Shown: in pieces, positions 53,028 through 60,261 of the stretch
Position numbering within the stretch: position 1 is the first letter of the stretch
How the letters are laid out: every line of letters starts with the position of its first letter
Source: an uncultured Oribacterium sp.
GTDB lineage: Bacteria; Bacillota; Clostridia; Lachnospirales; Lachnospiraceae
Direction: 5' to 3'
DNA: 64,000 nucleotides
Assembly: GCA_934270345.1 (NCBI GenBank)
Contig: CAKQPT010000001.1
Span: 123,177 to 187,176 of the forward strand
Notes under the pieces: model-generated
The model's input: only the letters and a program-made list of their open reading frames with translations
Databases searched by the model: none
What the model was told of the DNA's origin: nothing
Translations under genes and position numbers: made by a program

Positions 53028-54269
53028 ATGAAATTTATGGATGATTCCATCGTAAAGGGAAATATCGTGAATGACCGCCTCGTGGCGGAGGGCGAGCAGC
53101 TGCTGTACAAGACCTACAATCGTTTTCCGGTGGCGTTTGATCACGCGAAGGGTGTCGAGCTCTATGATGCAGGCGGGCATGCGTTCCTCGATTTCGGTGC
53201 GGGTATCGCGGTGGCGGGACTCGGCTATGGCAACGCGCTGGTGGACCAGGCGATGAAGGAGCAGATCGACAAGGGGCTGCTGCACACGTCGAATCTCTTC
53301 TACAATGAGCCGTCCATCGAGGCGGCGGAGAAACTGCTCGCGGCGAGCGGGATGGACCGTGTGTTCTTCACGAACTCCGGCACCGAGGCCGTCGAGGGTG
53401 CGCTGAAGATCGCACGTCGCTACCACTACAATAAGGGGCATGCCGGCTGTGAGATCATTGCGATGCAGGGCTCCTTCCACGGTCGTTCCATGGGCGCGGT
53501 CAGCGTGACCGGCAAGGATCACTACCGTGCACCGTTTGAGCCGCTGATCGGGGGTGTGCGCTTCGCGACCTTCAATGATCTCGATTCCGTGAAGGCACTG
53601 GTCAATGAAAACACCGGTGCGATCATCATGGAGACGATCCAGGGTGAGGGCGGCATCTATCCGGCGACGGAGGAATTTCTCCGGGGCGTACGGCAGCTCT
53701 GCGATGAACATGATCTGCTGCTGATCCTCGATGAGATCCAGTGTGGCATGGGTCGCTCCGGTGCCATGTTTGCATGGCAGGCCTACGGCGTGAAGCCGGA
53801 TGTCCTGACGGTGGCGAAGGCACTCGGAAACGGCGTGCCGATCGGTGCGTTCCTCGCCTGTGGCGAAGCTGCGCATGCGATGCAGCCGGGTGATCACGGC
53901 TCCACCTATGGCGGAAATCCGTTTGTCTGTGCCGCGGCATCGGCAGTGCTGGATGTCTTCAAGGAGGCGGATATCCCGGGCCACGCGAAGGAACAGGGCG
54001 CATACCTCTGGAAGGCCCTCGATGAAGTGAAGGCAGAATTTCCGGAGATGGTAAAGGATCATCGCGGTATGGGCCTGATTCAGGGCCTCGAGTTCGCCCC
54101 ATCCGTACCGGCTGGGGAGATCGTCCGGAAGATGCTGCTCGAGCAGCGGGTCATCCTGATCGCGGCGGAGCACAACACGATTCGTTTCGTGCCGCCACTC
54201 GTCATCGAGCATGAGCACATCGACGCGATGAAGGAAAAGCTGGAAAAGGTGCTGGCAGAGCTGGCATAA
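53028..54269 (+). CDS. argD: Acetylornithine aminotransferase
   Basis: A PLP enzyme that makes N-acetylornithine from the semialdehyde with glutamate. The ATG at 53028 follows AAGGGTG at 6-8 bases; a GTG at 53019 overlaps that site. Length is 413. Motifs are DFGAGIAVAGLGYGNALVDQ, FFTNSGTEAVEGALKIAR, QGSFHGRSMGAVSVTG, LLILDEIQCGMGRSG, and the Schiff-base K264 in VLTVAKALGNGVPIGA. It is separated from argB by 180 bases with a direct repeat, and no terminator is seen, so readthrough is expected. Confidence 0.95.
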   Translation: MKFMDDSIVKGNIVNDRLVAEGEQLLYKTYNRFPVAFDHAKGVELYDAGGHAFLDFGAGIAVAGLGYGNALVDQAMKEQIDKGLLHTSNLFYNEPSIEAAEKLLAASGMDRVFFTNSGTEAVEGALKIARRYHYNKGHAGCEIIAMQGSFHGRSMGAVSVTGKDHYRAPFEPLIGGVRFATFNDLDSVKALVNENTGAIIMETIQGEGGIYPATEEFLRGVRQLCDEHDLLLILDEIQCGMGRSGAMFAWQAYGVKPDVLTVAKALGNGVPIGAFLACGEAAHAMQPGDHGSTYGGNPFVCAAASAVLDVFKEADIPGHAKEQGAYLWKALDEVKAEFPEMVKDHRGMGLIQGLEFAPSVPAGEIVRKMLLEQRVILIAAEHNTIRFVPPLVIEHEHIDAMKEKLEKVLAELA

Positions 54270-54277
54270 GGCATAGA

Positions 54278-54307
54278 AAACCCCGGCGGAGCAGTCCACC
54301 GGGGTTT
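54278..54307. terminator. Bidirectional terminator between argD and folD
   Basis: AAACCCCGG and CCGGGGTTT form a 9-bp stem over a 12-base loop. It lies between convergent genes. Confidence 0.85.
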
Positions 54308-54317
54308 GATGTTTCAT

Positions 54318-55199
54318 TTAAGCTAAGTACTCGTCGGCGCTGTCGTCGATCGGTGCGAGCTTCATCTGAAGCTTCGCGGCCTGAACGAGGTGCTTCGCGA
54401 GGATAGCGGTGGTGACGGTGCCGACGCCACCTGGTACAGGGGTAGCAGCACCTGCCTTCAGGATGATCTGATCCCAGTCGCAGTCGCCGCAGAGATTGCC
54501 GGACTCGTCGACATTGATACCGACGTCGATGACGGTTGCATCCTCCTTCACATAGCCGCTGCTGATGAACTTCGCCTTACCGATGGCCGCTACCAGAATA
54601 TCCGCGCGGCTGGCCACGGCCTTCAGATCCTCGGTCTTACTATGGCAGACGGTCACGGTCGCATTCTCCTGGAGCAGCAGCATGCTGAGCGGCTTCCCGA
54701 CCACCATGGAGCGGCCGATGATGCAGACTTCCTTGCCGGCCATCTCGATCTGATGGCCCTTCAGGATCTCTGCGACGGCCTGGGCCGTACATGGTGCGAA
54801 GGCATCCGCATCGCCACGCATGACGCCGGCGACGTTTGCGTCGGTGATACCGTCGAGATCCTTCAGCGGATTCATCTTGCGCAGCATCGCTGCCTCGTCG
54901 ATCTGCTTCGGGAGCGGACGCATCACGAGGATGCCGTGGATCTCCGGATCCTGGTTGATGAAGTCGAAGACCTGCTGAAACTCTTCGTTTGATACGTTTT
55001 CCGGAAGCTCATAGTCCTTCGCCTCCAGGCCGAAATCCATGAAGCGCTTCTTGATGCTGCGCTCATAGCTGAGATCGGCTTCCTTGTGGCCGACACGTAG
55101 AATCGCCAGCGCCGGCAGGATGCCGTTGTACTGCCCGACGAAGTCCAGGCACTCGCCCTTGATCTGATCTGCGATGATTTTTCCTCTTAATTCCTGCAT
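54318..55199 (-). CDS. folD: Methylene-THF dehydrogenase / methenyl-THF cyclohydrolase
   Basis: A bifunctional folate enzyme interconverting 5,10-methylene-, methenyl- and 10-formyl-THF. The 293 residues have PALAILRVGHKEADLSYERS with the adjacent catalytic Lys-type region (SIKKRFMDFGLE), GILVMRPLPKQID, PCTAQAVAEIL, the NADP site VCIIGRSMVVGKPLSMLLLQ, and TPVPGGVGTVTTAIL. PLPKQ replaces the common QLPLP order seen in E. coli. It lies 120 bases downstream of the cyclodeaminase gene on the same strand, a logical pair in one-carbon metabolism. Confidence 0.94.
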   Translation of the reverse strand: MQELRGKIIADQIKGECLDFVGQYNGILPALAILRVGHKEADLSYERSIKKRFMDFGLEAKDYELPENVSNEEFQQVFDFINQDPEIHGILVMRPLPKQIDEAAMLRKMNPLKDLDGITDANVAGVMRGDADAFAPCTAQAVAEILKGHQIEMAGKEVCIIGRSMVVGKPLSMLLLQENATVTVCHSKTEDLKAVASRADILVAAIGKAKFISSGYVKEDATVIDVGINVDESGNLCGDCDWDQIILKAGAATPVPGGVGTVTTAILAKHLVQAAKLQMKLAPIDDSADEYLA

Positions 55200-55319
55200 A
55201 GATTCACTCTTTCTTTCGCTGTATATGTTTGATTTCTTCTATATGAGAACTGCGGTCCGGGCCACAGTGTATGCAGCTGCTATGACGAAACAGCCGGCAT
55301 GGCTCCGGGTGCATCTTTC

Positions 55320-56003
55320 TTACGAGAAGTCGACCTTGTTCCGGGCGATGCGATCCAGCTCCGGATCGTACTGCGGCTTCACCTTATCCTCGACCGCTTC
55401 GTAGATCAGGCGACTCTTCGCTCGGCCATCCATGAGCAGCTTCCGGGCATATTCATTGAGCTCGATCATACGGTTCTGGTTCTTCATCATCTTCGTGTTG
55501 ATGTAGACATTCATCACCGCACCCTCAAGGGCGGTGCCGAGATAAGAGGCGGCTACACCGACGTCGCTCTGCATGAGCGTCGAGCCATGCTCCTCCAGCT
55601 CACTGAGGTAGTCGAGCGCCTCACAGGCCCGCTCCATTACCTTGATCGGCGTCATGGATGCGGTGCTCAGGCAGGTTTCCAGCGTCGTCTCCTTGAAATC
55701 CTTCTCCTCCGGGGTCTCATCCGGCAGACCGTAGGCCTGACTGAGCGGCAGAAACACCTTCTCGTCCTCGTCAGAGAGCGCCAGGAAGGCTTCCCGCAGC
55801 TTCGCGAGACGCGCCTCGATGTCCCGGATGCGCGGTTCAGACTCCGCATATTTTTTCTTCCCGATGGTGAATGCACAGACCATCATGCCGAGGCTCACGC
55901 CATAAGCACCGGCCAGCGCACTCGCGCCACCACCGCCCGGCACGGATTCCCGCGCACCTAATCGCTCCAGATATTCCCGAATCGTCGTCTCCCCTGATGT
56001 CAT
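55320..56003 (-). CDS. fchA: Cyclodeaminase/cyclohydrolase family protein (FchA-like)
   Basis: A 227-residue protein of the formiminotransferase-cyclodeaminase C-terminal family. Key text is ARESVPGGGGASALAGAYGV with the folate-binding Gly run, and LMQSDVGVAASYLGTALEGA, in which the Asp is the catalytic residue of this family. In acetogens and other Clostridia such proteins are methenyl-THF cyclohydrolases; elsewhere they are formimino-THF cyclodeaminases. Being next to folD supports a one-carbon role, but the exact reaction cannot be decided. The ribosome site is AAGGAG. Confidence 0.85.
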   Translation of the reverse strand: MTSGETTIREYLERLGARESVPGGGGASALAGAYGVSLGMMVCAFTIGKKKYAESEPRIRDIEARLAKLREAFLALSDEDEKVFLPLSQAYGLPDETPEEKDFKETTLETCLSTASMTPIKVMERACEALDYLSELEEHGSTLMQSDVGVAASYLGTALEGAVMNVYINTKMMKNQNRMIELNEYARKLLMDGRAKSRLIYEAVEDKVKPQYDPELDRIARNKVDFS

Positions 56004-56105
56004 CGCATGCTCCTTCTTTCTCGTGATTCTTCGATGTCATAATACTCGATTTTGCAGCAAAAGAAAAGTGACAGTTCGGGTAGTGAGGGGGCCCCGGAGG
56101 GGCTC

Positions 56106-56134
56106 TTGCTGAGCTTCACATCACGTGCTATAAT
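56106..56134 (+). promoter_or_regulatory. Promoter of the thiE leader
   Basis: TTGCTG (56106-56111), 17-base spacer, TATAAT (56129-56134), about 20 bases before the riboswitch. Confidence 0.75.
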
Positions 56135-56152
56135 AACTAGGTTAAATAAAAG

Positions 56153-56245
56153 TACAGAGGGGTGTCGGTCAGAACCGGCTGAGATGGGAACTGTGCGTTC
56201 CGGACCCTGGAAACCTGATTTGGATCATGCCAACGTAGGGAGATG
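56153..56245 (+). promoter_or_regulatory. TPP riboswitch (THI element) of thiE
   Basis: The aptamer has the conserved CTGAGA at 56179-56184, GGACCCTGGAAACCTGATTT and GATCATGCCAACGTAGGGA. These are the hallmarks of thiamin-pyrophosphate aptamers. It is followed within 25 bases by a strong intrinsic terminator (56269-56294), so control is by transcription termination when TPP is bound. Confidence 0.96.
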
Positions 56246-56268
56246 GGCTTTTTTGCACGCGTATTCCA

Positions 56269-56294
56269 GGCTGTCCGATCGGGCAGCCTTTTTT
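56269..56294 (+). terminator. Riboswitch-controlled terminator before thiE
   Basis: GGCTGTCC, loop GATC, GGGCAGCC, TTTTTT. It is the expression platform of the upstream TPP aptamer. Confidence 0.92.
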
Positions 56295-56320
56295 ATTTGT
56301 GATTTGAAAGAAGCACAATT

Positions 56321-56977
56321 ATGAACAGAGATTTACTTCGATTATATGCGATCACCGATCGGCACTGCCTGAAGCTGTCTTCGAGCTGTGAAACCGAGGC
56401 GCTGGCCGCGGCGGTGGAGCAGGCGATTCTCGGCGGGGCAACCATGGTGCAGTTCCGTGAAAAGGAGCTCACCGGGGCGCGGCTCGAGCAGGACGCGCGG
56501 GCGGTGCAGGCGGTCTGCCGGAAGCATGGGGTGCCGTTCATCATGAACAACGATGTCGCCCTCGCGCAGAAGCTGGATGCCGACGGCGTCCATGTCGGGC
56601 AGAGCGATATGCCGGCGGCGGAAGCCCGTCGTCTCCTCGGTCCGGCGAAGATCATCGGCGTGACCGCGCGGACGGTGGCAGAGGCGCAGGCAGCGGAAGC
56701 AGCCGGTGCGGATTACCTCGGTTCCGGCGCGGTGTTCGGCACGAGCACGAAGCACGATGCGAAGACGATGCCGCTCGAGACCTTCCGGGCCATCACGGCG
56801 TCGGTTCAGATTCCGGTCGTGGCGATCGGTGGGATCAGCGCGGCCAATGCAGGCGGCCTGAAATCCCATGGCGCTGCGGGACTCGCCGTCGTCAGCAGTC
56901 TCTTCGGCGCAGCGGACATCACGGAAGCGGCGCAGGAGCTGCGGGCGATCGCAGATGAGGTCGTCGCCGATCGGTGA
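56321..56977 (+). CDS. thiE: Thiamin-phosphate synthase
   Basis: It couples HMP pyrophosphate with thiazole phosphate to give thiamin phosphate. The 218 residues form the ThiE barrel: LYAITDRHCLK, GGATMVQFREKELTG, IMNNDVALAQKLDADGVHVG, IGVTARTVAEAQAAEAAGAD, YLGSGAVFGTSTKHD and VVAIGGISAANAGGL. All substrate-site blocks are present. It is the first gene after the TPP riboswitch. thiD follows after a 233-base gap. Confidence 0.96.
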   Translation: MNRDLLRLYAITDRHCLKLSSSCETEALAAAVEQAILGGATMVQFREKELTGARLEQDARAVQAVCRKHGVPFIMNNDVALAQKLDADGVHVGQSDMPAAEARRLLGPAKIIGVTARTVAEAQAAEAAGADYLGSGAVFGTSTKHDAKTMPLETFRAITASVQIPVVAIGGISAANAGGLKSHGAAGLAVVSSLFGAADITEAAQELRAIADEVVADR

Positions 56978-57089
56978 CGAGGCGTCCGACAGAAGAGCAG
57001 CGGTTTCGCTTTCTGTCCGGGAGAATGTCTGATCTCTGCATTGGCGGTGGCAGACGTTCCGACGGTGATTTCTAACGGTTTGACCGCTT

Positions 57090-57178
57090 TATGCGTTCAA
57101 ATACATCACAGCGGCAGGTTGGGGGCACCACCTCAGGTCGCTATATAAAATTAATGCGTGTGATCGCTTTATTCCGGT
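57090..57178 (+). other. Possible structured leader upstream of thiD
   Basis: ATCACAGCG near 57104 and CGTGTGAT near 57155 are near-complements, enclosing a smaller G-rich/C-rich stem (AGGTTGGGGG...CCACCT). The 233-base gap between thiE and thiD has no terminator or good promoter. It matches no riboswitch I know. Confidence 0.35.
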
Positions 57179-57210
57179 TTTTGAGGGGAGAAACGATCAG
57201 AAGGAGTACT

Positions 57211-58014
57211 ATGTATACAGCATTAACAATCGCAGGAAGTGACTCCTGTGGAGGCGCCGGCATCCAGGCAGATATCAAGACAATGCTCGCAAATCACGTG
57301 TATGCGATGAGCGCGATTACGGCATTGACTGCCCAGAATACGACCGGCGTAAAGAGTATCATGGAGTCGACGCCTGATTTCCTGAAGGATCAGCTCGATA
57401 TGATTTTTACGGATATCTATCCGGATGCAGTGAAAACGGGAATGGTTTCCTCCGGCAGCCTCATCGAGGTGATCGCCGAGAGACTCACATTCTACAAGGC
57501 CAGAAACATCGTGGTGGACCCGGTGATGATCGCCACCAGCGGGGCGAAGCTCATCAGCGACGATGCAGTCGATACACTGAAGTCGAAGCTGCTCCCGCTC
57601 GCGACGGTGATTACACCGAACATTCCGGAGAGTGAGGTACTGTCCGGGATGACGATTCGCAGCTCCGCGGATATGGTGGAAGCGGCGAAGCGGATCCACG
57701 CAGCCTTCGGCTGTGCCGTGCTCACAAAGGGCGGTCACAGCCTGGACGACGCGAACGATGTGCTCGTGCATGGAGAGCAGGTGACCTGGTTCCACGGCAG
57801 ACGAATCGAGAATTCGAACACGCACGGAACCGGCTGCACGCTGTCCTCGGCAATCGCGTCGAATCTGGCCAAGGGATATGATCTCGAGACATCCGTACAG
57901 TACGCGAAGAACTACATCTCCGGCGCACTGAATGCGATGCTGGATCTCGGAAAGGGCAGCGGTCCGATGGACCACGGCTTCATGATCCAGGGCGATTATT
58001 CGGCATCTGTCTGA
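57211..58014 (+). CDS. thiD: Hydroxymethylpyrimidine / phosphomethylpyrimidine kinase
   Basis: It phosphorylates HMP twice to HMP-PP, the pyrimidine half of thiamin. The ATG at 57211 follows GAAGGAGTACT; the longer frame to 57091 has no site. The 267 residues have ALTIAGSDSCGGAGIQADIK at the start, TALTAQNTTGV, VVDPVMIATSGAKL, VITPNIPESEVLSGM and the ribokinase-type anion hole NTHGTGCTLSSAIASNL. In this gene set it serves salvage, since thiC is not seen. Confidence 0.95.
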   Translation: MYTALTIAGSDSCGGAGIQADIKTMLANHVYAMSAITALTAQNTTGVKSIMESTPDFLKDQLDMIFTDIYPDAVKTGMVSSGSLIEVIAERLTFYKARNIVVDPVMIATSGAKLISDDAVDTLKSKLLPLATVITPNIPESEVLSGMTIRSSADMVEAAKRIHAAFGCAVLTKGGHSLDDANDVLVHGEQVTWFHGRRIENSNTHGTGCTLSSAIASNLAKGYDLETSVQYAKNYISGALNAMLDLGKGSGPMDHGFMIQGDYSASV

Positions 58015-58156
58015 GCCGCTGGCCCGCGGAACGGCTGAACGACCTCGGTGGAGGTCCGGCTGTATGCGGACAGATCTCAGGCAGCGCAGAACACGGCCTC
58101 GTAAGGCGGTGAGGTGAACCTTCCTTCGGCGATTCTTAGATTGTAAAAGGAGATTC

Positions 58157-58705
58157 ATGATGCGTAACGAAAATTCTGCTGCGGCAAGCGTAGCAACCAC
58201 AAGTGTAAACACAAAGAAGCTGGCCCTCGCGGCTGTATTTGCCGCCATCGCGGTGGTCGGCTCCACCTTTTCCGTGCCGGTCTTCGGCTCGAAGTGTGCG
58301 CCGGTACAGCACCTCGTCAATGTGCTGTGCGCGGTATTCCTCGGCCCGGCCTACGGTGTAGCGGCGGCGTTCATCGCCAGTGTCATCCGTAATCTGATGG
58401 GCCTCGGTTCGCTGCTCGCGTTCCCGGGCTCCATGTGCGGCGCCTTTCTGTCCGGCTATCTTTATAAGAAGCTTCGGAAGCTCCCGGCAGCCTATGTCGG
58501 CGAGATCTTCGGCACCGGCATCATCGGCGGCATCCTGTCCTACCCGATCGCAGCCTTCATCATGGGCAACACGAAGGCCGCAGTCTTCACCTTCGTCGTT
58601 CCGTTCCTGGTGAGCACCTGCGGCGGTACCCTGATTGCGGTGATCATCACCGTGGCGCTCAGCCAGACCGGCTTCCTTGAGCGCGCGAAGGAAATGCTGA
58701 AGTGA
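58157..58705 (+). CDS. thiW: ECF transporter S component ThiW (thiazole precursor uptake)
   Basis: The 182-residue membrane protein has five to six hydrophobic helices after a polar N-tail. Text typical of ThiW is PVQHLVNVLCAVFLGPAYGV, LLAFPGSMCGAFLSGYLYKK and the final loop FLVSTCGGTLIAVII. ThiW proteins are predicted to take up hydroxyethylthiazole with the shared EcfAAT module. It lies directly before thiM, the kinase for that compound, which supports the substrate. An ATG three bases downstream is an equal start candidate (AAGGAG upstream). Confidence 0.92.
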   Translation: MMRNENSAAASVATTSVNTKKLALAAVFAAIAVVGSTFSVPVFGSKCAPVQHLVNVLCAVFLGPAYGVAAAFIASVIRNLMGLGSLLAFPGSMCGAFLSGYLYKKLRKLPAAYVGEIFGTGIIGGILSYPIAAFIMGNTKAAVFTFVVPFLVSTCGGTLIAVIITVALSQTGFLERAKEMLK

Positions 58706-58820
58706 CGAGTGTTACGGCCATCCGCCGTGCGGCCCCTTTCGGGTGGTGCCGGATGGAGACATTGGTCTCGGCAGCAGTACGGCAGACGTCGGGAAAGCCG
58801 GCAGGAGTGAGGTGCCACGA

Positions 58821-59702
58821 ATGATCGACGAAAACTTCAGAAATCAGATGTATGCATGGATGGACGCGGTTCAGCGCAGCGCGCCCCTTGTGCACTCCAT
58901 CACGAACTATGTGACGGTCAATGACTGTGCGAATGCCCTGCTCGCAATCGGCGCGCGCCCGGTCATGTCGCATGATCCACGGGAGGCGGCAGAGATCACC
59001 CGTGGCAGCCAGGCGCTTGAGCTGAACCTCGGCGCCACCGAATACATCGACGCGATGTTCCTGAGCGGACAGGCGGCACGGGAAAAAGGCATCCCGCGGG
59101 TCATCGATCCTGTGGGAATCTCTGGCTCGACCTTCCGACGCGAAACGCTCCACCGCATGATTGCGGAACTGCAGCCGACGGCCATCCGCGGCAACTACTC
59201 GGAGATCCACGCGCTGCTCGCCAATGCAGGCACCGGCACAGGCGTGGACGCGGTCGTCGATGCGGCGCACCCGGCACTTTCCGGAGATGCGCTGGCGCGT
59301 GGGATGCAGGACTACCTTCGGACGCTGGACTTCCCGATGATCCTCGTGGCATCGGGCCGGGAGGATATCGTCGCTTCACGGGATGCACTCTGCTTCGTAA
59401 CGAATGGCAGCCCGCGCATGTCGCGCGTGACCGGCACCGGCTGCATGGCGACCGAGCTGCTCGCCACCTTCCTGGCGGTGGCGTCCGGTGAAGAGGAGAA
59501 GACTCTCCAGAGACGGACTGCTGGCGAAGAGGCAACCTTCCGTGCGGCTGTGCTCGCCACCGCGTTCATGGGCATCGCCGGCGAAATCGCAGAGGAGACG
59601 GCCCCGCGCGGCAGCGGAAGCTACCACATCGCACTCATCGACGCGCTTTCGACCATGACCGCAGAGGATGTTGCAGGCAGGATCTCACTCGGAGAAACCT
59701 GA
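58821..59702 (+). CDS. thiM: Hydroxyethylthiazole kinase
   Basis: It phosphorylates 4-methyl-5-(2-hydroxyethyl)thiazole for thiamin salvage. The ATG at 58821 has GTGAGGTG 8 bases upstream; the longer open frame is spacer. The 293 residues contain PLVHSITNYVTVNDCANALL, ARPVMSHDPREAAE, LNLGATEYIDAM, IDPVGISGSTFRRE, AIRGNYSEI and the anion-hole text VTGTGCMATELLATFLAV. DPVGIS replaces the common DPVGAG. It is last in the thiE-D-W-M group and is followed by the terminator at 59860. Confidence 0.94.
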   Translation: MIDENFRNQMYAWMDAVQRSAPLVHSITNYVTVNDCANALLAIGARPVMSHDPREAAEITRGSQALELNLGATEYIDAMFLSGQAAREKGIPRVIDPVGISGSTFRRETLHRMIAELQPTAIRGNYSEIHALLANAGTGTGVDAVVDAAHPALSGDALARGMQDYLRTLDFPMILVASGREDIVASRDALCFVTNGSPRMSRVTGTGCMATELLATFLAVASGEEEKTLQRRTAGEEATFRAAVLATAFMGIAGEIAEETAPRGSGSYHIALIDALSTMTAEDVAGRISLGET

Positions 59703-59859
59703 TCTGGTTCCGAATGGTTTAAACTGACCTGTTGACAAAATCGACAGATTACAGATTTTTACATTGTCGATTTGTAATGCAGTTTTCGCTGCCGAAAAGT
59801 TATTGTATAAAAAATCCTCATCGGTGTAATGCTGTTTTTATAAAATCCTTGCCATAGTG
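59703..59859 (+). other. AT-rich non-coding stretch with repeated TGTAATGC(A/T)GTTTT boxes
   Basis: TGTAATGCAGTTTT (59773-59786) and TGTAATGCTGTTTT (59825-59838) are 52 bases apart; a degenerate GATAATGTAGTTTT lies at 59909-59922. AAATCGACA and TGTCGATTT also form a hairpin near 59738-59772. No gene is seen. They could be protein-binding sites. Confidence 0.45.
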
Positions 59860-59898
59860 AAAATCCGGTAATGCTGAATCTGGCATTACCGGATTTTT
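59860..59898 (+). terminator. Terminator downstream of thiM
   Basis: AAAATCCGGTAATGC pairs with GCATTACCGGATTTT over an 8-base loop, followed by a T run: a 15-bp perfect stem. Confidence 0.93.
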
Positions 59899-60143
59899 GT
59901 AAATTTTCGATAATGTAGTTTTTTGAAAACGCTGCTGGTTGTCAAAACAGGTGAAAACTGAGATGGAAGTAAAGGACATGCAAAAAAGACTTGAAGGCTA
60001 CGTCCTCGGGTGCGATGACGCTTGACAAACCGGCGCCTCCAGCACTGCGTCCCTCGGAAACATGAACTGAAATTATGTGAAAAATAACCGATTTCCGCCA
60101 TTTATAAGCACTTATTATCTTTAAAATAACCTCAGATTAACGT
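59899..60143 (+). other. Non-coding stretch, possible small RNA or leader peptide region
   Basis: This 245-base segment lies between two strong terminators with no clear gene. A 20-codon ORF (59963-60025, MEVKDMQKRLEGYVLGCDDA) is present but its ribosome site is weak. I found no convincing promoter. A terminator at its end without an upstream gene suggests a short transcript. Confidence 0.35.
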
Positions 60144-60174
60144 AAACACAGATTCTTTGCAATCTGTGTTTTTT
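60144..60174 (+). terminator. Orphan intrinsic terminator upstream of cstA
   Basis: AAACACAGATT, loop CTTTGC, AATCTGTGTTT, then TTTATT. It precedes the cstA promoter. Confidence 0.9.
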
Positions 60175-60188
60175 ATTGCGAAAAACGA

Positions 60189-60217
60189 TTGACAAGTCCG
60201 AAACCTGGTTGTAAAAC
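60189..60217 (+). promoter_or_regulatory. Promoter of cstA
   Basis: TTGACA (60189-60194), 17-base spacer, TAAAAC (60212-60217), 45 bases before the start. Confidence 0.6.
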
Positions 60218-60261
60218 ATGAGGAATTTCAGAAATTTTTATAACTAATGGGGGTTACTTGT

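Noticed and set aside
56052..56324. Open frame of 90 codons upstream of thiE
   Set aside because: It is fully explained by the promoter, TPP riboswitch and terminator.
59886..60101. Minus-strand ORF of 71 codons downstream of thiM
   Set aside because: It starts and ends in AT-rich non-coding DNA, overlaps a terminator arm and has no ribosome site.
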